A stretch of DNA of 64,000 nt from Tetrahymena elliotti 4EA (lineage: Eukaryota; Ciliophora; Oligohymenophorea; Hymenostomatida; Tetrahymenidae). How positions within the stretch are numbered: position 1 is the first letter of the stretch; each line of letters starts with the position of its first letter. The notes beneath the pieces were generated by a model that saw only the letters and a list, made by a program, of their open reading frames with translations, did no database searches and was not told where the DNA came from. The position numbers and the translations under genes were made by a program. Shown piece by piece: positions 38,201 through 50,833 of this stretch. The stretch covers positions 265,035 to 329,034 of the forward strand of contig JH720309.1 in NCBI GenBank assembly GCA_000231825.2, in the 5' to 3' direction.

Positions 38201-38992
38201 AAAAATATGGATCCTCACTCTTTTGAAATAGCTACTGATAACTTCTTGCGTTCTTGTGCAGGATATTGTGTCGCCACATATATTTTAGGTAAAAAAATAA
38301 TCAAAATATCTTTAAATTAACTTCTCGTTAAAAAAACTTAAAGGTATTGGAGATAGACATGCAGATAATATTATGCTTAGTTAAACTGGCCACTTGTTTC
38401 ATATTGATTTTGGCCACTTTCTTGGAAATTTCAAAACTAAATTTGGAATTAAAAGAGGTAAAAATAATAAATGAAACTTATTTTCTTAATACAGTTATAA
38501 ATAATAGAAATTAAATTAGTTAACAAATAATTTTAAAAAATAATGGAAATCTAAATTATAAATAAAATAATAACTACAATTTATTTTCTAATATTGTAAT
38601 AAAAATAGAAAGAGCTCCTTTTGTACTTACAAAAGAAATGGCCTTTGTTATGGGTGGTAAAGATGGAAATCTTTTCAGAAAATTTGAAGAATATTGCACA
38701 TAAGCTTACAATCTAGTTAGAAAATCAGGAAACTTTATCATCAATATATTTTTACTTATGCTTGAAGCAGGTATATTTTAGTTTTATTATTAAAACTTCA
38801 TAAAATAACAAATAAATAGGTATGCCTGAACTATAATCACCATAAGATATAGAGTATTTAAGAAATCAGCTATCTATAAATCTCACAGAATAAGAAGCAA
38901 CAAATAAATTTAAAAAAGAGATTACAGATTCATTAAATAGTTTATTCAGAAGAATAGATAATTTTTTCCATGGCTTAAGAAGAAGAAAATGA
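32298..38992 (+). CDS. Phosphoinositide 3-kinase catalytic subunit (p110-like)
   Basis: Lipid kinase that phosphorylates inositol lipids at the 3 position, acting at membranes. Domain order fits class I/II p110: a Ras-binding-like domain (32491-33081, 33339-33645, ending FREYLTGNYPMLSYDRV), a C2 domain (~35760-36095; YLVSLKVMLFHGSNCLRTF, WVTFDN, ending LNVWP), a helical domain (36524-36646, 37220-37783; LSPEDALPLLDANM, VRLYAVERV) and the kinase (37883-38288, 38344-38457, 38609-38770, 38820-38992). Kinase motifs: a Lys in ILFKCGDDIRQDQL, catalytic loop GIGDRHADNIM, metal-binding HIDFGHFLG, then ERAPFVLT and GMPELQS. The stop is TGA 38990-38992 after a basic end (GLRRRK). Kinase-domain splice sites are clear; those between RBD and C2 (33646-35300) and after C2 (36100-36190) are not. 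Whether it uses a regulatory subunit cannot be seen. Confidence 0.93.
34421..34786 (+). other. 121-codon open frame inside the PI3K locus, unrecognised
   Basis: ATG 34421 to TGA 34784-34786, rich in Lys, Gln and Ser with hydrophobic heptad-like spacing (KTAIEILNKKF, then LKLIFFNLYKK). It lies between the Ras-binding exon and the C2 exons, in a stretch where I cannot identify splice sites. It may be an exon of a long PI3K linker, a nested gene, or an inserted remnant. Confidence 0.3.
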
Positions 38993-39490
38993 TTTTGTTA
39001 AATTTACTGAACAAATAATAATAAATAACTATTTTATTATATATAAATATATTTGTTTATAATAATTATTATTGTAAGTTGAAAATAATCCTCTTTTCTT
39101 GAGGAGTTTACTTAACTTTAAAAAATATGATTTTAAATAAAATTTTTTTAATTAATTTATCCCTAAAATATTGAAAAAACAACTAAAAATCTTTGGTTTT
39201 TGTGAGATATTATCTTTCGTTCTTTGTTCTAGAATTTCTAAAAAAGGAAATTCTTTCACTACCCAATCCCAATTCAAAAAATTTAATATGTGCTATAAGG
39301 GCTTGCTGTAATGTTTTAACTCTAATTCACTTAAATTCAAAAAATTTTACAAAGAAAAATCAGAATAAATTTATTATCAAAAATATATTTTGAAATGAAA
39401 TCCACAAATAAAGAGGATATTTTTAAAATGCATTTACTATTTTTGAAGTTTAATTTTAATATTTGTAATATTTTTTGAGAAATAGAAATA
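38993..39490. other. Convergent intergenic spacer
   Basis: Tail-to-tail 3' flanks of PI3K (plus) and the LRR-like gene (minus). A+T-rich; nothing further recognised. Confidence 0.5.
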
Positions 39491-41074
39491 TCAATCAGTA
39501 TAAGATAAATCAAGGAAAATATGATTTGGAGAGTATGTCATGAATTATTCTATGTATTTATTATAAGCTACTTTTCTTATAATTTATTGGTCAAATTGAT
39601 TATTCATTTGGTTGTTAATATGATATTTATTATATGGATTAATATGATTGTAAACTGTTAATTTCAAATTAGATTGGTTCTTCATTTATATATTTTAGTA
39701 TATCAAATCTACTTGACTAGGGGCTAATCTGATATTATCATGAAACTTTATGTCTAAGATAGCTAGAGAGCTATTTTAGCTAAATTTTTAAATCACATTG
39801 TTTGTGATAAAGTTTTCATGGTTAACGTCAGTCAAAACAAGTTAGCTGACTTTTAGTGATGAAAGTTGCTCATAAAATTAGTTGATATTTGGATTAAATT
39901 GATTTCTAAAAAAGAATTATATTTAAAGTTCTTCTAAGGATAACACCCCTTAAAGAGCTTTAATTGTATCGTAATTTAGTTTACCAAATTTTTATTGAAT
40001 GTCAATATTGAATTTAAGCTATTTGAGAGTTGTATTGTTTTCTAAAAATTATATTATGTTTTTCAGATACTAACTTGAGTTGATATTTATTGAAAAATGA
40101 GTTAATTTATTTTTAAGTAACTTTAATTCATCTAAGATGCTATCTGTGAAGACTTTGTTTGCAGAAGAGATATGAAGTCTCTGTAATCCAATATTTTAAT
40201 CAAAGAACCTTATGTTTGTCAAGTTTTCATTATTAAGTTTTTAGGATACATTGTAAGTTATTTCTTTAATATTATTTTGCCCTTTTAGAATAGAAGATAA
40301 CTACTTTATATTAGTAGAAGTATCTACTGTCAAGTTAAGACAAATTTCTTTATCTAAAATTTATGCTTGCTAATGAAGATGAAGAGATTTATCACAGAAA
40401 TTGTAATTGAAGTTCACTTTATTAATATTTTTGCATTAACTTAACACTTATATGGACTATCCAAACTATTTTGTATCCACTTAACCTTTAGTAAGTAAAA
40501 ATATATTTATTTCACTAACATGCTTCCTTAAATTATCCACTCCAATTTATTGAATTTTTTTAAAATTAACTCCTAGAACTTGAAGTTTTTCAGAATTTTC
40601 TATCAAATTATGGATAGAAGAGTATTCTTATTTGTATTCAGGATTGTATTACTCAACAACTAACATTTTTATGTTGAATTTTTCAATTTTGTAATCGTTA
40701 GTAACATTTTAAAGAGTACCTTTAATATAGAGTTATTGTAAAAGAGGAAATATGACAGAGCAGAGCTTAGTTTGTATTAGAGTATTGAGAATTTAAGAAT
40801 CGATGACCAATGTGTGGATATTTTTATTATCTCCAATTAAGTCAATCAAGAAATCAATTTAGCTTGAATGCTACAAAGTCACTGAATATTATTTTTTGTG
40901 AACAAGCTATTTAATAGTTTAAAAAAAATTAGCTGTATGATTGTTATTCTCTTCATCATCATCAAAGATTAAATGATAAGAAGCCTCTATATTATCTTAA
41001 AGATCTTTCACAATTTTTTTATTTGCAATGCCTTATGACTTGAAAATAAATTCTTTTACTAGGATTTTATTCAT
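39491..41074 (-). CDS. Intronless leucine-rich-like protein, 527 residues
   Basis: One clean frame from ATG 41074 to TGA 39493-39491, with many TAA/TAG read as Gln. No signal peptide or membrane helix. The C-terminal two thirds alternate short hydrophobic strands and helices spaced about 50-60 residues apart (NIHTLVIDSQ, EICLNLTVDT, LQRLHISSAN, LTHFSININSS, LKQLKFNIDI, LEELQIQF), like the irregular leucine-rich solenoids common in ciliates. It has no catalytic motif and the N-terminal ~100 residues match nothing I know. It probably binds a protein. Unlike the LRR gene at 19865-21729 it has no introns and much longer, irregular repeats. Confidence 0.75.
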
Positions 41075-42149
41075 TTTATTTTAGTTTCTTTTAATTTTTT
41101 TTTTGAATTTATTTTTGAAATATTATTAATAAATATTCTCTACTTATTAAAGCTATTAATCATCCTCAGCTTATTGGAAAAAGAATATTATGTAAATTAG
41201 TCTAAATATCTTTTTTTTGATCAGAATTTGCAAAAGGAAAGTTGTAACCAAAAAAGAACAATTTTTTTTAATAATAAAGAAATTTAGAAGTATCAAAACT
41301 TAATTTTATTCATTTATTGCATTTTAGATTTATTGATCATTTTAATCTAGAATAAAAAATTTAATTGTTTTAGTTTGGTTGTTATTTTAGTATTAATTAT
41401 ATTATTATTTGTTTCCAACATTGGAAAATATAAAAATCATAGATAGATAGATAGATAGATAGATACAAAAGGGTAAATATTTCTCGATTAACTTATTGCG
41501 CTAATCCTCTTATTTTACAAAATTTGATCTCATGGGAATAAAAATAATTATGGATTTTAATGAACATATAAAAAAACAAAAATTAACTTTTAAAAGGTAA
41601 AGAAAAGTTTTATCTGATAAGAAAAAAATAGATTACTTCAATGAATTTATGCAAAATTAATTTATTAAAGATTATCTTTTTTATTAAATTAATTTAAATT
41701 CATATTATTTTAAATTTACTTGATCAGAAAAAAAATTGTAAGACCTGCATTTTTCTTAATCAACCTAATTTGTCTACAAGATTTTAAATAAAAATAAGAA
41801 TAATAAAACACGTATTTTAATATTAATGAATCTAAATTTTATTTAGTTCCAGTTAATGTAAATTAATTTGAACTTTCTTTATTTTGAAAAAAAGATAGCT
41901 TTTGATTATTTCTATTATTTAAATTAAAATTAACTTAATTATTTGATTACAAGTTGATTCAGATTAAATAGATAGAAGGAATATCATAAGTTTCATTTTA
42001 TTCAAATACTAAGTATGAATAACTATCCAAATATTATCTCCATTTTATTTTTGGAATTATTTTTTTGTTAAAAGTTTTTTTAAATCAATATGGTGACAAG
42101 TCTTGTTAATCTTTACAAATACAATCAATTTTGATTAATAAATTGTTTT
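41075..42149. other. Intergenic, A+T-rich
   Basis: 5' flank of the LRR-like gene plus spacer. It contains a GATA microsatellite (listed separately) and nothing else I can support. Confidence 0.5.
41441..41465 (+). repeat. GATA tetranucleotide microsatellite
   Basis: About six perfect copies of AGAT in a row. A simple repeat likely to vary in length between strains. Confidence 0.95.
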
Positions 42150-42680
42150 AATTTTTTAGTTTCCTGTAATGTAGAATTATCTTCCAGGAGTCTTTTGTGA
42201 GGGATAAAGATGATAGGTATTTTACCAACTTTAAGTTTTCTGCAATTTTGTTGTTTAAGTAGAAATTAAGAATCAAGTACAGTAAGATAGCAACGATATT
42301 TCAAATTATAAATAAGATAAATTTTTGTATTCTTTCATCAGATTCAATAAGTTCAATTAATTTCTGGAAATATTATTAAGATTAATCAAGAATATCAAGA
42401 ACTACCATACTCACCTTAACATAATTAGACACTTTTTAATCATTTTGAGTTGGGGGAATATCAGAATAAAATTAGAACAATTTTTAAATCTTTCAGCAAT
42501 ACTTCAAGAAAAATTCCTTAATTTAATATTTTAAATTCAGTCTTGAGTTAAGGTAAAGAATTTATAATTTAACAGCTATTTTCTTAATTAATTTTTTAGA
42601 CTTGATATGAGTAATAGTACTGCTCACCTTACATTAGAATTATCTAAAAGCTTTCTAATTAATAAGAATTTATTTTTTTA
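42150..42680 (-). pseudogene. Decayed duplicate of the 3' end of the PAS membrane-protein gene
   Basis: Read on the minus strand this aligns residue by residue with the last ~180 codons of the gene at 43141-50833: NSYQLESFQII against NSYYLERFQII, QKINQENSC against QKINQANSC, and SMVVLDILDQSQQYFQK against SMIVLDILDQSQQYFQK. It has a one-base frameshift near 42480-42487 (the frame needed changes after LLKDLK) and a nonsense TGA at 42303-42301 where the functional copy has GGA (Gly) inside a membrane helix. Upstream of the aligned part I find no exons, so only the end of the gene was duplicated or survives. Confidence 0.8.
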
Positions 42681-43140
42681 TTTATTATTAAAAAATAAGG
42701 TCAATATTTTTTAATATTCAGGTTATTATTCTTAATTGTTTATTAATTAATGTATGACAAGTCACTAATTTTTTGAGAATAAATTTTATATTCATTCGAA
42801 AGATCAAGGATCACTATTTTTAGATACCCAAAAGGTGATAATTTAATATAGGGAATAGCAAAAGAGGATTTACGGTATATGAAAATATACAAAAAAACAA
42901 ATTTAGAAAAATATCAGTTAAAAAACAATAAAAATGAATGAGAAAAATTTTGAGAAGTTAACACTCACTCATTTTTAAATTAATTAACACTCTAAAAAAA
43001 AAATTACTCAAATTCCGAAATTAAAACTAAATATTTCGTAGCTTAGGTTACATAATATTTAAATAATAATTTTTACTAAATAATGTAAATATTATTCGGA
43101 TTATTTTTGTGTATAAGCTAGTAAAATTTTTTTCTTATTT
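42681..43140. other. Intergenic between PAS gene and its decayed copy
   Basis: A+T-rich spacer. Some of it may be older, unrecognisable parts of the duplicated segment. Confidence 0.45.
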
Positions 43141-46100
43141 TCAGTTTTGAATTGCCTTAATTAGTTATATGGTGGAGTTATCTTCTATCAGTCTTTTACT
43201 TGGAATGAAGATTATTGAATATTTTATAAATTTTGTATTTTAATTCATTTTTTTTATTAGATAAAGAGAAAGAAGTATGTACAATATGATAATAAAGATA
43301 TTTCCTATGATAATTAAGATAAATTTTTGTATTCTTTCATCTGATTCAATTAGCTCAATTGATTTTTAGAAATATTGTTAAGACTAATCAAGAATATCCA
43401 GTACTATCATACTCATTCTAATGTTATCAAAGGTTTTTTAGTCACTTTAAGAAGGAGTATCTGAATAAAATTAGAACAGTTATCGAAGTGCTCTTAATAA
43501 ACCTTCAACAAACACTCCTTAATTAACAGTTTTGCACTAATTTTCAATTATAGGAATAGATTCAAGAATTAAGCAACTATTTGCCTAGTTAATTTTTTAG
43601 ATTTTGTCAGAATAAAAATATTTTTCACCTTTGATGGGAATTATCTAAAAGCGTTCCAAATAGTAAGAATTTACTTCTTTAATATTTTAATTGAAAAATT
43701 CTGTAGAATATTTTTAGGGATCAATCTAAGGTTTAAATTTGATAAATTAATGAGCTGTATTTATACAAGATAAGTCACTAATCTTTTGAGAATATTCTTA
43801 ATATTGATTTAAAGGCTCAACCAAACTACTTAGCTAATTTTAAGTTACTACAAATATCTATTTTTAAAAAAACAAAAGAAATAGAAATTTTTAAAATAAA
43901 TTTCTAGAATTTGGACAAAAAACCTCAAATTTGAAATAACTATCAATCTATTATGATGATTTTACTTGGAAGTTATTTTACATTTTAACTAGATAAATTT
44001 CAATATTATTATATTGATTTCTTGATTTTTAAATTTGTAGTTAGTAAGTTATTTTATTTATTGCAAAAAAACCAAATATTCTAAATTTTTTTATTATTGA
44101 TATGAATATTGAAAATTTAATCAGTTTCAATAAAAATTATTAAAAATTAAATTTTTTAAGAAAAGAAGAATTGAAGAATCAAGGTAAATTATTACAACTG
44201 TTTGGAGAGTGATACTCATTGAGGCAGTTAAAAATGAGAAAACTATCATTTTAACAAATAATAATCTCTACTCCTTTATGCTATTGTAAAGAACTTAAGT
44301 ATGCTTGTGTTTCTCTTATTTTTAAAACATTAAAGGCCTACTGTTCGTCATTTGATTTGCATTTAAAATATGAGAATGCAAAAGATTAAACTTGACATAT
44401 TAGTCTTCATTTTACCCAAGGAAATTAAGAATGTTAGAAAGTTTAACATATTCTTATTCAGCTTCATTTTAACTTATTCTAGTGCTAATATAGAGATATT
44501 ATTTAATAATATCTCTATGCCTTAAATTTATTTTAACTAATACGAAAACTGTTAAAAATATTATTGCAATAACCAAAATCAAAATAATCAAATTCATTCT
44601 TTTAATAGTCTAAAAAGTATCATCAATAGAATCTTAAATATTTTCATTAAGGTTAACTAAAATAGAACTCACCTAAAATATCTTGTTTGCAGAGGACTCT
44701 ATTCCATTATAATTAGCTTAAGAGAGAGCCAAAAATATGTCAGAAAGAAATCTCTCCAATAGATTAGAGATTGAGTTTTATAGTCCTTGTTTGGCTAAAA
44801 TCATGTTTAAGCTTTAGTATTCACTAATGTAACTATTCATTAATTAATCTATTATTAATTCTAATTTTTGAAAGCTTTACTTCAAGTTTACTTCATAAAA
44901 GCTTTTATTTTTTGCTTTTTATAAATTAATATTTACTTTATTTATTATTTTATCAATTAAACAAACTTAAAACTATTTTTTGTCAAAACACAAATATTAT
45001 AAATAAATTTCAAAATGTTTTTGAAATAGGAGGGGGGGCTCTGATTAGAAAATTACAGTAATTTAGATAATTATAATAATATAAATTACTGTCGTTTTGG
45101 AGGCCAAAGATAGAAGAAACTGATTGAGAATAAGAAAAAGTAACAGTTTGTTATATTTCATAAAGACTGGAATTGTCTATGATTTTATTGAAATAGTTAT
45201 TAGAAAAAATTTGTGATCCTGCTGCAGCAAAAATGTGGAGTGATATTATAAACAAGAATATGAGTTTTGTAAACAGAATAAATTTGGGTTTTTTGCAAGT
45301 GTAAACAATTCGGTGAATGTTTTAAACTTTTTTAGCAACTTTAGAAAGATGGCTTGATTTTTCTGAGCCACTTTCAGTTTCTTCTTTTTTACCTTCACTT
45401 TTAGTACTATAGTTTTCTTCAATTTAATTATTTTTATTTTATTTGGCTTTCTTTGGAAATTAAGTTTCATCTTAATTTTCATCATCATAATCATCTTTAT
45501 CGTCTTCATCTGAAAGAGTACAATCAACATTGATTGCATTATTCTTTTCAGTCATTTGCTAAATTTTTTGGATGGCTTCTTTTTTGCTTTATTTTTTAGA
45601 AATCCTACTGTCTTTACCTGTAATGATTGTTCCTTTTGTAAATTAAGAAATCTTCTCATCCTTAAATATTTATGATTACTAATTTTCAATTGAAGATATA
45701 TCTATTAGTTTTTATGATTAACTTTTTCTGTTTATAAATTTATTATTTTAGACACTAAAATCTTTAGTTTTCATTTTAATACTTTTAATTTTTGGACTAT
45801 CAGATAATTCATCTTCTTCTAATTTATCAATATTTGAACTACTTGAAGAGGAAGAAAGTTACACTCTTACTTTATTTAGATTAATAAATCGAGATTAATT
45901 TAAATCAATAACTGGTTTATCATTCAATTGAGTTAAACTCTTGCAATTAAAATTTTCCATTTCTACAATATGACTGTCATTAATAGATAGATTATTATTT
46001 GAAAAAGCATTAAATATCTTTTCTTATTAAGTATTAATTTAAACTTAAGAGTTCTCTATTAAATTACCTCTTGGAGAAACAATATTTGTATGTAAATTTA

Positions 46101-49100
46101 TTTATTCATTGTCTCCATTTGTTGTCAAATTAATATGAGTATTTTCACTTAAAATATTCTTTAAAGAATTTTGATAGGATAAATATCCTAATTTGCTATC
46201 AAAAATGTGATTATTTTAGTTTCCCCCACCTCCTCCTAACCAATTATTTTCAAGAATTTTATATGAATTGTTTACTCTTGACATAAACCTTAAATTATTC
46301 TAATAATTTAGTTTAGGGATAATACTTGTTTTATGCTATAAGCTATCATTCATAAAACTAATATCTTGATCCATTTCATCTAATTAAAAATTAATATATT
46401 TTTTATTATCATCTAAGGATTTCAATGATTTTTCTGAATTTATATAATTCTTTGAAACTAAATTTAATTCTTTGTCGTCTACTCTATCATGAGAATTAAC
46501 ATGATTTGAAGTTATTTTAGTTGAATGTGTATCTTGTTGGATTTACTTTTTATCTTCTTAGAAATTTATCTGCTTTGAGTGTTCTTTTTCGCTTTTAAAG
46601 TTTTCCTAGGATGGTTTATTTTTTATCAAAGAAGTCATTGAAGGAATAAATGCATTTGAACCTAATTATTCTTAATTTTTTTAAGAATAACATGAAATTT
46701 ATGTATTACTTCTCTACTGAGATCCATTATCATTCTTTATTGGAATAATACTTAGAATTTCAAGAATGTACAACGTTAATTACTCTCCACTGATTAAAGA
46801 AAATTAATTTAATATTAAGTTAGCTTTAATCTCAAATGAATAAATATCTTCATTTTCAATATCATCCTTTTCCTCTTCATATTCTTCCTAAACTCTTATG
46901 ATATGATACATCAGTCGATTAAAATGCTTGTCTTTCTTCCAATAATTCTTAAATTTTATGATCATTTCATTCATGCCTTCATTTTTATATTTTTATTTAA
47001 ATTAAATTAAATTTATTTCAATTAAAATTAATTTCTTACAAAAATTCATCTTCAAAACACATTTGAAGTTGCTAATTTTGTTTTTTTCTTGACATTCTCT
47101 TAAATAACTATCAAGATCTTCTATGAATAAGAATATATTTGAATGAGTAAGCTATTATATAGTTATAGAAGGACATATTATTTGACAAAATTCATAGAAA
47201 TTCTAAGAAAAACTGTCTATGAATCCATGCTAATTAATAAATAAATATTATGAATTTGATTGCTTTCTTACAATCAAAGAACTAAAAATAAAATCATTAT
47301 GAAGCTCAAAAAAATAGTTTATGTATAATTTAACTGGAAAAATAAATCCTTTCTTATTTTTAGCTAAAGTTTATCTGTATTGTCTAAGAATTTTTGATTC
47401 TCCTTAATCAATAAATCTTTCTAAAAATAAATCATGTTTATCTCCTATTATTTATGGCATAACATCATTTACACTTTAAAGAGAGTCAAACTCTAACTTT
47501 TTGTAACCAAAAAACATTGGGGCGCTTGCTGAATATTTAAGTATTTTCCCCACCTTTGTCCTGAAGTGGGCAATTACAGTTGCTACATTACCTTGTAATA
47601 TTTCTAAGCCAGAAATTGTATACCAAGATGTATAGTAATCCACTTTTTTAAGAGAATCTTTTAATCTGCTTTCTAAAAATAGAGCTTTCTTCAAATCCAA
47701 TAAAAGTATTGCATAAAATATAGTCAATAATTTACTTAGATGAGGAGAGTTTTGATGGTTTTAATAAAATATTTCTGTTTTTTATTGAAGCAGCAAACAT
47801 TTTTTGATAATATTTTTCTAAGCCGAGTAAAGTTCATTTAAACTACTAAATCCTTGTATGAGTTTCTCATAGTAAAACTGTTTTAATTTTACCAAATCCT
47901 ATAACCTGTAGTTAAAAAATTTCTTTATCTCTTCTGTCACAACATAAGACTCAAAATTTTCATAAGCTTTAGCCTCCAAGTTATCTTTCTTTCTTATTGA
48001 ATATTTCAGAGCTTTATCCTTGTTTTTTATTTCATTCTCTATCAAATCAGACAATGACTTCTCAACAACTTAAAAATAGTATGACTTTCGATCAATATGA
48101 AATGCCCATTTCCTCACAAAGTAAAGAGCCTTGATAAAATTTGCTTTTTCATAAAATATTTTTTAATTATTTTAAAAGAACACTAATTTTCTGTTTTTTT
48201 ATCATAAAAATAAAAGAAAGAAAATAGTTATTCTCATAAACTAGAAAATTATTTATTAAAAAATATTTTTTTAAACTTATTTTGCAAGAATTGAACAACT
48301 TAAAAAAATTTTCATTAACAATTAAAATCTCATTTTTTATTTAATTTTAAAATTGAAAAACAAATAACGATTTTTATCAAATATTATCAAATAAATAAAT
48401 TACCTTTAATTTCTATTTCAAAGAAAATATAGCGGATTCCTAAACTGATCAAAAGCGAGTAATTTCTAGAAGTATAAAGATATCGAAGTAGTTATTCAAA
48501 TTGGTAATCTACAAATGTAAGAGTCCATTTTTTAAAACTTAAGAAATCTTATTGTAAAACAGAGAAATTTATTTTAGAGAGTCTGTAACTTCCTTTGATA
48601 TTTTTATGTTTAGTTATAGATTTTTTCCTGCTCATAGTATTTGATTGAGCTGTGGTAGATGTTTTTGAGGTCTTTGTAATAGAAATTTACTATTTATTTT
48701 TGAATTCATTATTTTAAAAATTAACCATATCAGTGAACATTTAAGTTTTAGTTCCTTTTAAAAATTGTGCTTATTTTGGAGTAGCAGTCATAATTGATTA
48801 TCTTAAAGTTTAACGCAGTGTTTTTCCATCACTTGGAGACATATTTCTGATTCTTTGAATATTTTCAAATTCTTCAATATCTTCTTTATCTCTATAAATA
48901 TTCTTTCTTGTAGTTTTGAATTACTCCAATTCTGATTTCTTTCCTATCCCATTAATAGGTACTAGACTACCATTATTAACTTGCTTATGTGCATCAAAAT
49001 CTTCATTTAATATCATTTAATACTAACAAGGACAATAATTATCTAGGCAATCTCTCTAGTGAACTTCAAAAACCCCTTATAAAATTAATTAATTTTAATA

Positions 49101-50833
49101 GGTCTTGTTCATCAACAAGTTTACTATTTCTAATAAAGCATTAACAGCTTCTTAAGGTTATTCTCTAAAAACTGAAAAATCAAACATTCTTGTTTTCTGT
49201 AATTTTATTCTCTCCCACTGAGCTAGAACTCCACCTATAAAACTACCTAAAATCAACTAAAAAATAATTTAATCTGAGAGGAAAAATTCAAAAAAAATGC
49301 ACAAGCAAATTGATTAAAGCTAATAAATGGGTTAAAAATCTAAAAAGAGAAAATTCTTTCTATTTTAAATTAACAAAAGAAATTTAATTAATGTATTTCC
49401 TCACAATGAATTTTTTTTGTAGAAAAAAAATTTTTCTTTAAATAATATTTTTAATAAGTTTTTTTCAGAAAATGAAAAAAAAATTTACAAAGACTGGGTT
49501 TGCAAAATTATTATTAAATCAAATTATTAATTTTTCTTTTAAAATTATATTTTGCTAATCTATCTTAATTTCAATAGGTTCTAATAGAAAGTAATTAGTA
49601 ATATCAATGTATCTGTACTTTTTTGATATCAATAGTAATCAAGAATTTCTTTGAAGCTTTTAATTTTGAACTTATGATTATTAAACTAGTCTTTTAATCA
49701 AATAAGTTTAATAATATAAAAACTGTTGTATTGCAAATGAGTGAATGAATAATTCTCATGAATGAAATCAATTAGCTTGAAGTTAATGAATAAACTTGTA
49801 TTTTTTTAAAATAAAATATTACAAATAGGAAAAGGAAATTGGAATCACTTAAATTATCATAGTATCTGATATGAAAGAGGATGGCTATAGCAAAAAAAAA
49901 GTTGAGACAAGTAGCATATATTTAAGAAATATTTTAAGAGAAAAGAGGGTAAGAAAAGAAGTATTGAATGAAGTAAAAGAGAGCAAGTATTTCAAAAGCA
50001 AATAGTGAAAGGAGATTATCCAAGTAACTCAAAATATGAATGATTAAAATAATAGCATAATCAAAGAGTTTTAGATAACTAAATTGAGTTCTTAATCCAT
50101 TTATTGGAATAAATTAAGCAATAGAATGAATAATACTATTTATTACTGATAAAGTAATACCTAGTGCTATATTTAATATTATTAAAAAAAATCTTAAGGA
50201 ATCATCTGAATATTATATACTATTTTAACATCTTTTATTTAGCTTTTCTTAACCTAAAACACAGAACATCGCACTAGCTGTTACATCAGCTTAAATATTA
50301 TATAAAATCCATATCTACATTTCTAAGAAAAATGTAGTATAAGCCATTAAAGCCAATCTTTTCTTGAATTTTTTATCACTTAAATTTGTTGTTGATCTTC
50401 CTAGGATGAGAAATATGATAAAAAAAGAAACTTCAATTAAAATTAAAAATGAGTTTATAATAATGACTTAAGATTATTGAGATATTTCTAAAAAATCTTT
50501 TAGAAGAGGTGATATTCGTAGGTACTCACAGCCCTTTAAAAAGTAATATAAGAGGTCATCTTACACTTAATTTTAACTAGAAGAAACAGAGCCAATTAAC
50601 TGCAAGAAGAAAATAATGATTAAAAAATGATAGTAGAATTTGGGTCTTGTTAGCTATTTTTCAAAGTAATTCACAAAATAAAAGACTTTTGAACTCCTTT
50701 AAAGAAAATTATTTCTACTTGGATTATAAAATGTTCTAATTTTAAGATTCTTTAGCTATTCCCAAAGGCCTTGCTATGAATTTGCGCCCTAATTTTAAGT
50801 AATTCTTTGTGACAGCTTTCTTTAATTTGACAT
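43141..50833 (-). CDS. PAS-domain multi-span membrane protein (multi-exon)
   Basis: Start ATG 50833 (MSNQRKLSQ), last codon TGA 43143-43141. The N-terminal part (50833 to ~49700) is one long frame with the ciliate-typical GLWEQLKNLKIRTFYNPS and at least six hydrophobic helices. A further helix follows near 49270, then a cysteine motif CLDNYCPC near 49050, a PAS-like fold (~47350-47650: SASAPMFFGYKKLEF, IIGDKHDLFLERFI, GFIFPVK), a long disordered Ser/Asn/Gln-rich stretch (~45500-46900) with a run of six glycines, and a C-terminal half with several helices (KLIFLFIISLHIFA, LIILILVIAIIFLTVFVLV, and a last one near 43300). PAS domains sense ligands, redox state or light, or mediate contacts; no kinase or cyclase domain is present. 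Exon borders are only partly resolved, notably near 49600, 44900-45060 and 43860-44120. It could be two genes, but domain order argues for one. Confidence 0.75.
44490..44518. repeat. Perfect 14-bp inverted repeat inside a coding exon
   Basis: ATAGAGATATTATT, one base, then its exact reverse complement. It lies in the exon encoding HRDIIKQYLYI of the PAS membrane protein. RNA from either strand could fold into a hairpin with a one-base nominal loop. Confidence 0.9.

Noticed and set aside
39491..41074. Same family as the one-repeat-per-exon LRR gene
   Set aside because: No introns, longer irregular repeats and no shared N-x-I-G/C-x-N-L pattern.
41441..41465. GATA repeat as a regulatory array
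   Set aside because: A plain tetranucleotide microsatellite far from any gene start apart from the LRR-like gene; nothing supports a function.
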